A stretch of 64,000 bases of DNA from Bifidobacterium breve (GTDB lineage: Bacteria > Actinomycetota > Actinomycetes > Nanopelagicales > Nanopelagicaceae). The notes below the pieces were generated by a model that was given only the letters and a program-made list of their open reading frames with translations, did not search any database and had not been told where the DNA came from. Positions 34,991 to 46,579 of the stretch are shown in pieces. Location of the stretch: positions 29,379-93,378 of the forward strand of contig CAMAYZ010000005.1 in assembly GCA_945863115.1 (NCBI GenBank). The letters are read 5' to 3'. Each line of letters starts with the position of its first letter. Within the stretch, counting starts at the first letter, position 1. Made by a program: the position numbers and the translations under genes.

Positions 34991-35526
34991 GTAATCACTA
35001 ACCCGGCCACTAACCCACCGATGTGTGCACGCCAATCAATTCCAGAAATAGTGAAAGTCATTAATAAGTTAACGATGATTACACCAGCAATGTTCTGGTA
35101 ATTGGCTCCAGCTTTTTTACCGATTACAAAGAGGGCGCCAAATAATCCATAGACCGCACCTGATGCACCAACTGCATAAATATTTTCTGGACCGAAATAA
35201 AGTGAAGTGGCAGAAGCTGCTAATAATGAGCCTAGAAAAATGATCCCAAAACGAAATTTTCCGACAAATTCTTCTACTGGGGTTCCGATTGAATACAGCG
35301 CCAACATATTAAAAACCAAGTGCAACCAACCGGCATGTGTAAGTGCAACAGTTAAAAGGCGCCACCATTGACCGGTGTAAACACCAGGAAAGTAGCCGTT
35401 TACGTAATTTCCGCCGTGGATAAGAGCAAATTGAGTCTCTAGTTCGGGAAACACAAATTGGGTGAGCAGAAAAGTGCCAGAGATTAAAACAATCAAACTC
35501 GTTGTGAGTGATTGCTTTTGATTCAT
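34960..35526 (-). CDS. Rhomboid-family intramembrane serine protease
   Basis: Six hydrophobic segments in 188 residues. Catalytic Ser in YAVGASGAVYGLFG, catalytic His in IDWRAHIGGLVAGL. The HxxxN-type segment ALTHAGWLHLVFNMLALYSIG is the family's loop with helix 2. It cleaves membrane proteins within the bilayer; the substrate is unknown. It is 4 nt downstream of the ppi stop, and the C-terminus overlaps the EtfD-like gene by 31 nt on the other strand. Confidence 0.92.
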   Translation of the reverse strand: MNQKQSLTTSLIVLISGTFLLTQFVFPELETQFALIHGGNYVNGYFPGVYTGQWWRLLTVALTHAGWLHLVFNMLALYSIGTPVEEFVGKFRFGIIFLGSLLAASATSLYFGPENIYAVGASGAVYGLFGALFVIGKKAGANYQNIAGVIIVNLLMTFTISGIDWRAHIGGLVAGLVITYPLIFRKRT

Positions 35527-35530
35527 AGTT

Positions 35531-36043
35531 TTATTCTGAGATTGTTACGGTGTTAATTTTTACAGCTTGAACTGGGCGATCTTGGCCACCAGTTTTAACT
35601 GCGCCGATTGCGTCAACAACCTTCTTTGATGCTTCATCTTTTACTTCACCGAAAATTGTGTGCTTGCGATTTAACCAAGCCGTTTCAGCGACTGTAATAA
35701 AAAATTGTGAACCGTTTGTTCCTGGTCCAGCATTTGCCATTGCAAGAATGTATGGGCGATCAAACGCTAATTCACCATGAAATTCGTCAGCGAATTGGTA
35801 ACCCGGTCCGCCGGTTCCGTTACCTAGTGGATCTCCGCCTTGAATCATGAAGTTTGCAATTACGCGGTGAAACACAGTTCCGTCATAAAGATTCTTTGAA
35901 GTTTTTTCGCCAGTGATTGGATCAACCCATTCGCGCTTACCGGTTGCAAGTTCAACAAAATTTGCAACTGTTTTTGGTGCGTGATTTGGAAACAAATCAA
36001 TCTTGATGTCGCCCATGCTTGTGTGAAGTGTTGCTGTTGACAT
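35531..36043 (-). CDS. ppiA: Cyclophilin-type peptidyl-prolyl isomerase
   Basis: Cytoplasmic PPIase. Family segments: [38 protein letters not shown] (active-site Phe and Arg), [25 protein letters not shown]. At 170 residues the length is normal. I start at ATG 36043 with AAAGGGC upstream. The frame is open to 36199, but that stretch is the tRNA-Ala gene, so the extension is rejected. The order gyrA–tRNA-Ile–tRNA-Ala–ppiA matches mycobacteria. Confidence 0.95.
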   Translation of the reverse strand: MSTATLHTSMGDIKIDLFPNHAPKTVANFVELATGKREWVDPITGEKTSKNLYDGTVFHRVIANFMIQGGDPLGNGTGGPGYQFADEFHGELAFDRPYILAMANAGPGTNGSQFFITVAETAWLNRKHTIFGEVKDEASKKVVDAIGAVKTGGQDRPVQAVKINTVTISE

Positions 36044-36102
36044 GTCTGCCCTTTCGGTGGCTTTTTGTAATTTGAAATATAAAAATTTGTGGAGACTTTT
36101 TG

Positions 36103-36175
36103 TGGAGACCAGGGGAATCGAACCCCTAACCCCCGCCTTGCAAAGGCGGTGCTCTACCAATTGAGCTAGGTCCCC
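36103..36175 (-). tRNA. tRNA-Ala (anticodon TGC)
   Basis: The minus strand folds into a full cloverleaf: acceptor GGGGACC/GGTCTCC with one G·U pair, D-arm GCTCAATTGGTAGAGC, anticodon stem CGCCT/AGGCG with loop TTTGCAA (TGC), and T-arm AGGGGTTCGATTCCCCT. Discriminator A. The 3' CCA is not encoded. Confidence 0.95.
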
Positions 36176-36258
36176 GCGGTTAGCGAGTAAGTGGCGCAAC
36201 CTTATCTAAAGATTGCTCACTTATTAAATCTGTAAAACGCGTTAAATAACACGATTGG

Positions 36259-36333
36259 TGGGCCTTAGTGGACTTGAACCACTGACCTCTTCCTTATCAG
36301 GGAAGCGCTCTAACCAAGCTGAGCTAAAGGCCC
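36259..36333 (-). tRNA. tRNA-Ile (anticodon GAT)
   Basis: Acceptor GGGCCTT/AAGGCCC, D-arm AGCTCAGCTTGGTTAGAGCG, anticodon stem CTTCC/GGAAG with loop CTGATAA (GAT), T-arm GTGGTTCAAGTCCAC. Discriminator A, and the next bases on the minus strand read CCA (36258–36256), unlike the neighbouring tRNA-Ala. It lies 66 nt after the gyrA stop. Confidence 0.95.
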
Positions 36334-36398
36334 AAACGTGAGAATTTAACTGCTGAAGGCTACCCGACTTTAAAGCCTGAACCAAAAGCGAGGGATTT

Positions 36399-38873
36399 TT
36401 ACTCTTTAACCTGCGTAATTGATACCACTGAAATACCGTCGTCAAGATTTACCAATCTAACTCCGAGGGTATCGCGGCTGGTTTCGCGGATCTCAGAACA
36501 TGCAGTTCTAATTACTACGCCCCCTGAAGTGATTGCAAGAATTTCATCGCTAGCTTCAACAATCATCGCACCAACTAAAACACCACGGGAATCTTCATCG
36601 ATCTTTGCCGCTTTTACTCCGAGGCCACCACGTCCTTGTGGTCGATATTCATCTAGCGGTGTGCGTTTCGCATATCCGCCATCGGTTGCAGTTAAAACAA
36701 ACTTTGGTGAAGAAATATCTGTAATTGCAGCCATTGTTAATAGTTGATCTTTTCCGCGGAACTTCATTCCAATAACTCCGCTAGTTGACCGACCCATAGA
36801 ACGAATAGATTCTTCATTCGCACCGAAGCGAAGTGACATTCCATTCTTTGAAACTAGAAGAATTTCATCTTTCTCGCTTAGCAGCGCAGCTGAAACTAAT
36901 TCATCGCCCTCTTTAAGATTAATTGCAATCAGGCCGCCTGCTCTTGGTGAGTCATATTCACTCAGTGGCGATTTCTTCACAATTCCGCCGCGAGTTGCAA
37001 TTGCCAAGAATGGATGAGATTTGTAATCCGAGATTGCGATTACTTGGGCAATAGTTTCATCTGGTTTGAATGCTAAAAGATTTGCAACATGCTGGCCTCT
37101 TGCATCACGTCCGGCATCTGGAAGTTCGTGGACTTTCGCCCGATAAATTCGACCTTTATTTGTGAAGAAAAGTAACCAGTCGTGTGTTGATGCAACAAAG
37201 AAATGTTCAACTAAGTCATCTTGCTTTAACGCAGCGCCTTTGACGCCTTTACCGCCGCGGCGTTGAGATCGATATAGATCGGCCTTTGTGCGCTTGGAAT
37301 AACCAGTTTTTGTAATAGTTACAACAACGCTCTGATCTGGAATTAAATCTTCAACAGATAGATCAGTATCTCCTGCAATTATTTGGGTGCGGCGCTCATT
37401 GCCATATTTCGCGGTTAGCTCTTGTAATTCGGTTTTGATTATTTCGCGCTGTTTTGCCTCTGAAGCAAGAATGCTATTTAGCTCAATGATCTCAGCCATT
37501 AAACCTTCATACTCATCATTTATTTTCTGGCGTTCCAGGGCAGCAATTCGACGTAGTTGCATATCCAAAATTGCATTAGCTTGAATCTCATCTACTTCCA
37601 AAAGTTTCATTAATCCGGTGCGGGCTTCTTCTGGGGTCCGTGAAGCTCGGATCAAAGCAATAACTGCATCCAGGGCATCAAGAGCTTTTAGATAACCGCG
37701 AAGAATGTGTGCGCGCTTTTCGCGTTCGTGCAATCTATATTTTGTGCGACGAACAATTACTTCTACTTGGTGCTCGATGTAATATCGAATGAATTCATCG
37801 ATACGAAGTGTTCTAGGAACTCCATCAACCAACGCAAGCATGTTTGCGCCAAATGAATCTTGTAGTTGAGTGTGTTTGTAAAGATTATTCAATATGACCT
37901 TTGGAATCGCATCGTTACGAAGAACAATTACAAGTCTCTGGCCAAGCCGCTCGTTACCTTCATCGCGAACATCTGCAATACCTTTAATGCGGCCATCTTT
38001 AACTAGTTCAGCAATTTTTAGTGCCAAGTTATCTGGGTTGACTTGGTATGGAAGTTCAGTAACCACTAAACATGTACGCTTGTTTATTTCTTCAACTTCA
38101 ACAACAGCTCGCATAATGATTGAGCCGCGACCAGTGCGATATGCGTCTTCAATGCCTTGGCGACCAACAATTAAGGCTTTGGTAGGAAAATCTGGGCCTT
38201 TCACAATTGTTAGCAGTTTCTCTAACAAATCTTTTGGATCTGCATCTGGATTTTCGAGCGACCAGACAACACCTTCAACAACTTCATTTAAGTTGTGTGG
38301 TGGAATATTTGTTGCCATACCAACAGCAATACCGGCGCTGCCATTTACAAGAAGGTTTGGGAAGCGGCTTGGAAGAACTGTTGGTTCTTGTGATCTGCCG
38401 TCATAGTTTGGAATGAAATTAACTGTGTCTTCATCAATATCTCGCATCATCTCCATCGCGAGAGGAGCAAGCCTGGCTTCGGTATAACGCATTGCTGCGG
38501 CTGGATCATTTCCTGGCGATCCGAAGTTTCCGTTACCGTCAATTAACGGATAACGAAGTGACCAAAATTGTGCAAGGCGAACAACTGCATCGTAAATAGC
38601 TGTGTCGCCGTGTGGATGATAATTACCCATGACATCGCCGACGATGCGTGAAGATTTGTAATAACCCTTATCTGGTCGATAACCAGCGTCATACATTGCA
38701 TATAAAACTCTCCGGTGAACCGGTTTTAAACCATCACGGATATCTGGAAGTGCGCGGCCAACAATTACTGACATTGCATAATCTAGATACGAACGCGCCA
38801 TCTCGACTTGAAGATCGACAGATTCAATTCGATCGTGCGCAGCAGTCTTATCTGGATTCATATTCTCAGCCAT
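36399..38873 (-). CDS. gyrA: DNA gyrase subunit A
   Basis: Breaks and rejoins DNA in the gyrase A2B2 complex. The catalytic Tyr is in [11 protein letters not shown] near residue 130. The QRDR region reads [17 protein letters not shown], with Ala where fluoroquinolone-resistant forms often differ; this is not diagnostic. The GyrA box is SQRRGGKG, which begins the C-terminal beta-pinwheel wrapping domain. At 824 residues the length is normal. It is 10 nt after gyrB on the same transcript, with two tRNAs downstream. Confidence 0.98.
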   Translation of the reverse strand: MAENMNPDKTAAHDRIESVDLQVEMARSYLDYAMSVIVGRALPDIRDGLKPVHRRVLYAMYDAGYRPDKGYYKSSRIVGDVMGNYHPHGDTAIYDAVVRLAQFWSLRYPLIDGNGNFGSPGNDPAAAMRYTEARLAPLAMEMMRDIDEDTVNFIPNYDGRSQEPTVLPSRFPNLLVNGSAGIAVGMATNIPPHNLNEVVEGVVWSLENPDADPKDLLEKLLTIVKGPDFPTKALIVGRQGIEDAYRTGRGSIIMRAVVEVEEINKRTCLVVTELPYQVNPDNLALKIAELVKDGRIKGIADVRDEGNERLGQRLVIVLRNDAIPKVILNNLYKHTQLQDSFGANMLALVDGVPRTLRIDEFIRYYIEHQVEVIVRRTKYRLHEREKRAHILRGYLKALDALDAVIALIRASRTPEEARTGLMKLLEVDEIQANAILDMQLRRIAALERQKINDEYEGLMAEIIELNSILASEAKQREIIKTELQELTAKYGNERRTQIIAGDTDLSVEDLIPDQSVVVTITKTGYSKRTKADLYRSQRRGGKGVKGAALKQDDLVEHFFVASTHDWLLFFTNKGRIYRAKVHELPDAGRDARGQHVANLLAFKPDETIAQVIAISDYKSHPFLAIATRGGIVKKSPLSEYDSPRAGGLIAINLKEGDELVSAALLSEKDEILLVSKNGMSLRFGANEESIRSMGRSTSGVIGMKFRGKDQLLTMAAITDISSPKFVLTATDGGYAKRTPLDEYRPQGRGGLGVKAAKIDEDSRGVLVGAMIVEASDEILAITSGGVVIRTACSEIRETSRDTLGVRLVNLDDGISVVSITQVKE

Positions 38874-38883
38874 TTGTAATCAC

Positions 38884-40860
<1,977 letters not shown>

Positions 40861-41058
40861 TCAAATTCATACAAGGTAAACCCGTTAAATCCGCTGAGAA
40901 TTGATCCTCGGCTCTTTTTGTTAAATCAATGCCGTAATCCTAGTCGTTAAACCAATGGCGAACTACCGCAAAAGAGCCTTGTGTGGTGGATTAGACGCCT
41001 TAAATCGGCGAAGTTGTGGGTGGTTACTATCTGAGAGCGATTTCTAGGCTCAACCGAA

Positions 41059-41520
41059 TTAGCCGTAGGTGTCTCTTGGCCCTCTAGCCCCCCGAATTGT
41101 CCGAAGTCCTTTTTTCCAATTTGGAGCATGTGGTCCGATGAATACCAAGGTTTCAACTAAAGCACCTGGCGCCGAATCACTAATAGTTTTTAATAGTTGA
41201 GTAGAAATAATATTTAATTGTGTCGCCCACGCAGTTGAAGAAGTTTGGATTGTTAACCGGCCATCAACTAATGAAATTGGTAATGAGTGTGTGGCAATTT
41301 CAGATCCAACAATCTTCTCCCAATCTGAAAAAATATTTCCTTCAGCTAACCCTTGTCGCCAGTCACGAGAATTAATTAATTCGTCTAGCGCAAAACTAAT
41401 TTGTTGTGGGTCTCCGATTTGGCTCCGTGGTTGCACTTCATTATTTGGACTACTCGTTCGGTTTCGCCTTGATTGGTTTCTAAAAGCCCGGTAAAGCTCG
41501 CGAGCTAAATCACGTGCCAT
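41059..41520 (-). CDS. dciA: DciA-type (DUF721) replication protein
   Basis: DUF721 proteins (DciA) load or support the replicative helicase DnaB in bacteria without DnaC/DnaI. Seen: FSDWEKIVGSEIATHSLPISL and TIQTSSTAWATQLNIISTQLL, the conserved DUF721 core at residues 60–120; ends with GRRT-like basic RTIRGARGPRD. Its ATG directly follows the recF stop. The position recF–dciA–gyrB is the actinobacterial order (Rv0004 in M. tuberculosis). Confidence 0.92.
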   Translation of the reverse strand: MARDLARELYRAFRNQSRRNRTSSPNNEVQPRSQIGDPQQISFALDELINSRDWRQGLAEGNIFSDWEKIVGSEIATHSLPISLVDGRLTIQTSSTAWATQLNIISTQLLKTISDSAPGALVETLVFIGPHAPNWKKGLRTIRGARGPRDTYG

Positions 41521-42630
41521 TTAATTAACTTCCGTTAATTTAGAAATTTTATTTACAGTTCCAGACTTAACTAAAAATCTATCTCCGGTTAGCTCTTTTG
41601 GTAAATCATTTTCAACCGCCACTGTGATAAAAGTTTGCTGCGCCGAATTAGCCAATTTAATTAGGTGAACTCTCCGCTCTTCATCTAGTTCAGAGAAGAC
41701 ATCATCTAAAATTAAAATTGGTTTTAGCCCATCTTTTTCTAATAATTGATACGTAGCTAGTTTTAAACTTAATGCAATTGACCAAGATTCACCATGGCTT
41801 GCATATCCTTTAACTAAATGATCTCCGAGGTTTAAGAGTAGGTCGTCACGATGTGGGCCAGTTAGGGTTAAACCTCGCTCTATTTCAGATGCCCGGGTTA
41901 CTTTCATTCGTTCTAAAATTTTGGTTGAGTTTTCTAAAGGGTTTTGGGTTGGTTCTTCAATGCTGGATTTATAGCTAATAAAAGCTGGTTTTTCCGAAGA
42001 GATATCTCGATAGATATCTTGAAATATCGGCTCGAATTCTGAGAGCGCCTGAAGTCTTGCGGCAATTATCTCGCCGCCGAAGTTTGCAACCTGTTCATCC
42101 CATGCCGCAAGTGATTCGGTTCCGGCTCGCGACTTCAATAATGAATTTCGTTGGCGGACTGCGCGCTCGTAGTCCGAAATAACTCCAGCCATTCTTGGTG
42201 AGCGCAGAATTAAAAGTTGGTCGATAAATTTACGTCGCTCACTTGGGTCACCACGAACTAGGTCTAAATCTTCTGGCGAGAAGTAAATGGCTTGAACTAT
42301 TCCAAAAATTTCCTTCTGACTTCTAACTGGGTTCTGGTTGATTCGCGCCCGGTTTGCTTTCTCGCTATTTATTTCGAGTTCAATTAAAACTTCACGATCC
42401 GGTAGTTGGGTCTTTGCTCGGATATATGCCGAAGAACTTCCTAGTTGGACTAATGGTTGATCGCTTGAAACCCGGTGTGATGACAAGAAGGAGAGATACA
42501 AGATTGATTCAATAATGTTGGTTTTGCCTTCGCCGTTTCGCCCAATAAAAATTGAAATGCCTGGCTTTAACTCCAACTCTAGGTTTTTGTATGACCTAAA
42601 TGTTGTGAGTGAAAGGTTTGAAATAAACAC
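41521..42630 (-). CDS. recF: DNA repair and replication protein RecF
   Basis: SMC-like ATPase that assists RecA loading at gaps. Walker A FIGRNGEGKTNIIESILYLS near residue 35; Walker B ILILDDVFSELDEERR; signature segment LTGPHRDDLLLNLGDH. The length of 369 residues is normal. The start is GTG. It is 20 nt after dnaN and adjoins dciA with no gap. Confidence 0.97.
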   Translation of the reverse strand: MFISNLSLTTFRSYKNLELELKPGISIFIGRNGEGKTNIIESILYLSFLSSHRVSSDQPLVQLGSSSAYIRAKTQLPDREVLIELEINSEKANRARINQNPVRSQKEIFGIVQAIYFSPEDLDLVRGDPSERRKFIDQLLILRSPRMAGVISDYERAVRQRNSLLKSRAGTESLAAWDEQVANFGGEIIAARLQALSEFEPIFQDIYRDISSEKPAFISYKSSIEEPTQNPLENSTKILERMKVTRASEIERGLTLTGPHRDDLLLNLGDHLVKGYASHGESWSIALSLKLATYQLLEKDGLKPILILDDVFSELDEERRVHLIKLANSAQQTFITVAVENDLPKELTGDRFLVKSGTVNKISKLTEVN

Positions 42631-42650
42631 TTTGTAAGTTGCTTAAATGT

Positions 42651-43778
42651 TTAAGAGGTGTAGCGCATTGGCATTAGCAAATATTTATAAGAAGTGTTTG
42701 GTGCTCCACTTGGTTCTGATTTGCCAGTTAGCACCGCTGGTTTTTTATCACCAGTGAAAGAGATGTGAACAAATGGCGCGTTAATTGCTTGTAGTCCATC
42801 AGTTAAGAAGGTTGGGTTGAAGGCAATATTTATGTTTTCCCCGGTGTAATTAATAGTTAACTCTTCAGTGGCTTGTGCGTCTTCACCAGTTCCGGCTTCA
42901 AGTTGCAATGTGTTGTTTCCAAAAACCAAGCGAAGAGGAACGGTTTTGTCTGTTACTAATGCTACTCGGCGAACCGAATCTAAAAATGGCGCAACTTCAA
43001 TTACTGCTTCTGCTGTTGATTCGGTTGGAAGTAAGTGTCTAAATGGTGGGAAGCTTCCATCTAAGGTTCTAGAAGTCATAGTTTTTTCTTCAGAGACAAA
43101 CCCAACAAGTTTTTCGTTTGATGTTGTTGGTGAAAGCGCGAATGTTATTTGTCCGCCACCAGCCAAAGATTTAGCCGCGTCAATTAAAGTTCTAGCCCTA
43201 AGAAGTGTTGATGCTTCTAAGTTTTGATCTTTAGGGCTCCAGTTAATCTCTTTTACTGCTAACCGGTATCTATCAGTTGCGGCCAAAGTAATTGTGGTTT
43301 TATTCATTTCAATATGAACGCCAGTAAGAGTTGGAAGTGAATCATCTTTTCCGGCAGCAATCGCTACTTGGTTAACCGCGGTTGCAAATACATCAGCAGG
43401 AATTTCGCCAGCTGATTGTGGAAGAGTTGGAAGGTTTGGGTATTCATTTGCAGGAAGAGTTGGAAGAGTAAATTTCGCGCTGCCTGCGGTTACTAAAACT
43501 CTAGTTCCATCTAAAACAAAAGTAATTGGTTTGGCGGGAAGAGATCTAGCAATTTCTGCCAACAACCTTCCAGGAACTAAAACTTTTCCTTTGGTTGCAA
43601 TATCCGCGCTAATAATCGCTTTGGTTGAAGTTTCTAAATCTGAGCCGGTCAAAGTGATTGAGTCGGTTACATCAATCATGATTCCAAGCAGCGCTGTTTG
43701 AATTGGGCGCGAAGAAAGGCTTCGGGCAACCCAGTTCACAGCATCGATCAACGGATCGCGTTCAACTACAAATTTCAT
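42651..43778 (-). CDS. dnaN: DNA polymerase III beta sliding clamp
   Basis: Three-domain clamp of 375 residues. Conserved pieces: MKFVVERDPLIDAVNWVARSL at the start, AGGQITFALSP, and the C-terminal YKYLLMPMRYTS, the canonical hydrophobic-pocket end MP(M/V)R. I use the ATG at 43778 (GGAAGGATGACGGG upstream); an upstream open stretch to 43838 is not part of the family. It lies downstream of the origin-like gap after dnaA. Confidence 0.98.
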   Translation of the reverse strand: MKFVVERDPLIDAVNWVARSLSSRPIQTALLGIMIDVTDSITLTGSDLETSTKAIISADIATKGKVLVPGRLLAEIARSLPAKPITFVLDGTRVLVTAGSAKFTLPTLPANEYPNLPTLPQSAGEIPADVFATAVNQVAIAAGKDDSLPTLTGVHIEMNKTTITLAATDRYRLAVKEINWSPKDQNLEASTLLRARTLIDAAKSLAGGGQITFALSPTTSNEKLVGFVSEEKTMTSRTLDGSFPPFRHLLPTESTAEAVIEVAPFLDSVRRVALVTDKTVPLRLVFGNNTLQLEAGTGEDAQATEELTINYTGENINIAFNPTFLTDGLQAINAPFVHISFTGDKKPAVLTGKSEPSGAPNTSYKYLLMPMRYTS

Positions 43779-43883
43779 CCCGTCATCCTTCCCTTTAAGA
43801 GGTAGATAGCAAACCCACACAGGTTCGCCGCTCCCCAACCTTTTCTATTTAATTAAGTATTCGTAGTAACTAGAGCTAAAACC

Positions 43884-44037
43884 TGTGGATATTTTACAAA
43901 ACCCCTGGTCACCACACTTAAAACCTTTAAGTTTTGGCTGTGGGAAACCCGTGGATAACCCAGACTAACTAGCTTCACCGACACCCAACCCCCAACCTAA
44001 CTCTCTGTTTTCCACAGTTATCCCCAAGTTATCCCCA
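43884..44037. other. oriC: Chromosomal origin candidate: DnaA-box cluster between dnaN and dnaA
   Basis: The 292-nt gap holds at least five near-consensus DnaA boxes (TTATCCACA): TGTGGATAT 43884–43892 and CGTGGATAA 43950–43958 (reverse), TTTTCCACA 44008–44016, TTATCCCCA 44018–44026 and TTATCCCCA 44029–44037 (forward). Each differs by one base. Between dnaA and dnaN is the usual actinobacterial oriC location. An AT-rich stretch near 43850–43870 and TATTTTACAAAA at 43891–43902 could unwind. Confidence 0.75.
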
Positions 44038-44070
44038 AGATGGGGGCAACTTTCTACACAAGCTATGAAA

Positions 44071-45474
44071 TTAGTTTCTAGCCTGAAGCTTTATCCGGTT
44101 CGTCAACTCTGTTACCTGGTTATAAATAGACCGGCGCTCAGCCATCAACTGCCGGATCTTGCGATCTGCATGCATAACTGTTGTGTGGTCACGGCCACCG
44201 AAAGTCTGGCCAATCTTTGGGAGGGAGAGCTCGGTTAGTTCACGACACAAATACATCGCAATCTGGCGAGCATTTACCAAGACCCGAGATCTTGAGGTTC
44301 CACAGAGATCGTCCAAAGTAAGACTGAAGTAAGTCGCAGTTTGAGCCATGATTGTTGTGGCTGTTATTTCTGGCCCACCCGCTTCAGGAATTAAATCCTT
44401 AAGAACAATTTCCGCTAATCCTAAATCAACAGGTTGGCGATTTAAAGATGCGAAAGCGGTTACTCGAATTAGTGCACCTTCAAGCTCGCGAATATTTGAT
44501 GAAATCTTGCTGCCGATATATTCCAGCACATCATCCGGAGCATTCAATTTATCTTGTGCTGCTTTTTTGCGGAGAATCGCAATTCGGGTTTCTAATTCTG
44601 GTGGTTGAATGTCTGTAATTAGACCCCACTCAAATCGGCTACGTAATCGATCTTCCAAAGTAGTTAATTGTTTTGGTGGGCGATCGCTTGAAATAACAAT
44701 CTGCTTATTCGCATTATATAAAGTGTTGAATGTATGGAAGAACTCTTCTTGAGTTCGCTCTTTATTTTCCAAGAACTGAATATCGTCAACAAGCAGAACA
44801 TCTAAGTCGCGATAACGGCGCTGAAAAACCGAAGCCTTGTCATCGCGGATCGAGTTAATAAAGTCATTTGTGAACTCTTCGCTCGATACATATCTAACCC
44901 GGACGCTGCCATATAACTCTTTGGCATAAGCCCCAATAGCGTGTAATAAGTGGGTTTTACCAAGCCCAGACTCACCATAGATAAAGAGTGGGTTGTAAGC
45001 CTTTGCTGGCGCTTCAGCAACTGCAACAGCAGCCGCGTGAGCAAAACGATTTGATGCACCAATAACAAAAGTTTCAAAAATGTAGCGAGGGTTTAATTGA
45101 CTTGGCTCGGAGGCGACTGCAGATTTTGAATCTCGACCAGTTCCAGATTTTGGCAGTTGCTCAATTATTGGATCAACAACATCTTCAACACTTTCAGTTT
45201 GTAGAGTTTCATCAACAGTAACTGCAATATTAATTTTTTGGTCAAGCTTTACCGAAAGCGCCTCATTCAAAATTGCGCGAAGGCGGGTTTCTAAAACATC
45301 TTTAGCAAAAGCATTTGGAGCTGAGAGCAATAAATTTGATCCGCCCTCACCTTGGATTAACCCAAGAGGTTTTGTAAGCGATAGGAATGCGCGATGTTGT
45401 GGAGACTCAATCGAAACTTCTGCAATCACAGCCCCCCAAAGAGTGGCCAGATCATCAACCTCTAGTAGCGCCAT
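44071..45474 (-). CDS. dnaA: Chromosomal replication initiator DnaA
   Basis: AAA+ initiator. Walker [18 protein letters not shown] near residue 165, Walker [23 protein letters not shown], arginine finger region LRSRFEWGL and the domain IV DNA-binding signature [15 protein letters not shown] near the end. The length of 467 residues is normal, with a short linker domain II. I start at ATG 45474, preceded by AAGAGG. DnaA boxes lie on both sides of the gene, so it is likely autoregulated. Confidence 0.98.
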   Translation of the reverse strand: MALLEVDDLATLWGAVIAEVSIESPQHRAFLSLTKPLGLIQGEGGSNLLLSAPNAFAKDVLETRLRAILNEALSVKLDQKINIAVTVDETLQTESVEDVVDPIIEQLPKSGTGRDSKSAVASEPSQLNPRYIFETFVIGASNRFAHAAAVAVAEAPAKAYNPLFIYGESGLGKTHLLHAIGAYAKELYGSVRVRYVSSEEFTNDFINSIRDDKASVFQRRYRDLDVLLVDDIQFLENKERTQEEFFHTFNTLYNANKQIVISSDRPPKQLTTLEDRLRSRFEWGLITDIQPPELETRIAILRKKAAQDKLNAPDDVLEYIGSKISSNIRELEGALIRVTAFASLNRQPVDLGLAEIVLKDLIPEAGGPEITATTIMAQTATYFSLTLDDLCGTSRSRVLVNARQIAMYLCRELTELSLPKIGQTFGGRDHTTVMHADRKIRQLMAERRSIYNQVTELTNRIKLQARN

Positions 45475-45518
45475 GTGAACCTCTTGCTTTCTTAAAACCA
45501 TAAAAACCTAAAGTGGGG

Positions 45519-45641
45519 ATATCCACAAGGTTATCCACAGGCTGTGGTCTAAAGTAAAACTTGAGCCTTTTGGGCTCCGTTTTCTGTGGATAGAGGGCGA
45601 AAGTAGGGCTATTCCAGAGAAATTGCAAGGTGTTATCCACA
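45519..45641. promoter_or_regulatory. Second DnaA-box cluster, dnaA–rpmH gap
   Basis: Four boxes: ATATCCACA 45519–45527, TTATCCACA 45531–45539 (exact), TGTGGATAG 45585–45593 (reverse) and TTATCCACA 45633–45641 (exact), followed by AAATTATTAA. This 326-nt gap carries the dnaA and rpmH promoters, so the boxes may autoregulate dnaA or form the second half of a bipartite origin. The remainder shows no gene. Confidence 0.75.
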
Positions 45642-45687
45642 AATTATTAAGGAGGTCAATCCAATCCAGCCCAGAGCAAACCCGAGT

Positions 45688-45717
45688 TTGACCCTTATCA
45701 ACAGGTAGCCGTAACCT
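45688..45717 (+). promoter_or_regulatory. Promoter of rpmH-rnpA-yidD-yidC
   Basis: TTGACC at 45688–45693, an 18-nt spacer, TAACCT at 45712–45717. It would give a leader of about 75 nt before the rpmH ATG at 45801. Confidence 0.55.
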
Positions 45718-45800
45718 AGGCCCCTCATCAAAAATGAGTAGTTGTGACCCGGCGGGATAAAACCTGCAGGAGAGATCCCCGAAATTCTTAGGAGAGTTTT

Positions 45801-45938
45801 ATGTCAAAGCGTACATTTCAACCTAACGTTCGCAAGCGCGCCAAGAAGCATGGCTTCCGTGCTCGCATGGCAACACGTGGCGGAAGAGCAGTCCTAGCTC
45901 GTCGCCGCGCTAAGGGTCGCACCAACATCTCTGCTTAA
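45801..45938 (+). CDS. rpmH: 50S ribosomal protein L34
   Basis: A 45-residue basic protein, [19 protein letters not shown] at the N-terminus and [17 protein letters not shown] near the end, an unmistakable L34. Ribosome-binding site TAGGAGAG 9 nt upstream. Too short for most ORF callers. It begins the conserved rpmH–rnpA–yidD–yidC run. Confidence 0.98.
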   Translation: MSKRTFQPNVRKRAKKHGFRARMATRGGRAVLARRRAKGRTNISA

Positions 45939-45950
45939 TCGCCGATACCC

Positions 45951-46319
45951 GTGCTACCAGCCAAGAACCGGTTGCGCACAAGCAAAGATTTTGCCCTAAC
46001 TACAAAAACTGGAGTTCGAGCAACATCTCTATCGCTTGTGGTCTACCTAAAAACAAATTCAATCAACTCATTGAACGACACCAACGCCGATAATTCAAAC
46101 GCGCCCTTGGTCGGACTAATCGTAAATAAATCAGTTGGTGGATCTGTTGTGCGCCATAGAGTTTCCAGACAATTACGCCACCTAGCCTCAACTCATATTT
46201 CAAATATTCCTTCCGGCAGCCGACTTGTAATCCGTGTCCTTCGCAACCAACCGAATTACGAAGTTGAGCTAAAAGAACTTATGTCAAAAGTCTTAACAAA
46301 ACTTCCGGTGAATTTGTGA
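45951..46319 (+). CDS. rnpA: Ribonuclease P protein component
   Basis: Protein cofactor of RNase P in tRNA 5' maturation. GTG start 12 nt after rpmH. N-terminus [19 protein letters not shown] and the RNR-like motif [18 protein letters not shown], which holds the conserved basic helix. At 122 residues the length is normal. It overlaps yidD by 4 nt. Confidence 0.96.
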   Translation: MLPAKNRLRTSKDFALTTKTGVRATSLSLVVYLKTNSINSLNDTNADNSNAPLVGLIVNKSVGGSVVRHRVSRQLRHLASTHISNIPSGSRLVIRVLRNQPNYEVELKELMSKVLTKLPVNL

Positions 46320-46579
46320 GAAAAACTTTTTCGCTTTCAATAAAACTTTATCAAACTTGGATCTCACCAATGTTTGCTGCTCGTTGTAAGTATTACCCAA
46401 GTTGTTCAACCTATGCCTCTGATGCTGTAACCGAATATGGCGCAAAAGGATTGGCGATGGCGGCCTGGAGATTAGTTCGATGCAATCCCTGGTCTCATGG
46501 TGGCGTTGATTACGTTCTAACAAAAGGCTCAAAAACACCTATAAAAGCAGCTTCTACGAGTATGAATGGAACAATTTAA
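46316..46579 (+). CDS. yidD: Membrane protein insertion efficiency factor YidD
   Basis: Small amphipathic membrane-associated protein that aids YidC-dependent insertion. The family core is [20 protein letters not shown] and [20 protein letters not shown], with Cys motif RCKYYPSCS and [16 protein letters not shown]. At 87 residues the length is normal. GTG start at 46316 overlapping rnpA by 4 nt; overlaps yidC by one base. Confidence 0.96.
   Translation: MRKTFSLSIKLYQTWISPMFAARCKYYPSCSTYASDAVTEYGAKGLAMAAWRLVRCNPWSHGGVDYVLTKGSKTPIKAASTSMNGTI

Noticed and set aside
36044..36199. N-terminal extension of the cyclophilin frame
   Set aside because: It is the tRNA-Ala gene read through; the real ATG at 36043 has AAAGGGC upstream.
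37894..38406. 170-codon plus-strand frame
   Set aside because: Antisense to gyrA, which is fully conserved over this stretch.
40947..41156. 69-codon minus-strand frame in the gyrB–dciA gap
   Set aside because: Half overlaps dciA in another frame, no ribosome-binding site, no recognisable motif.
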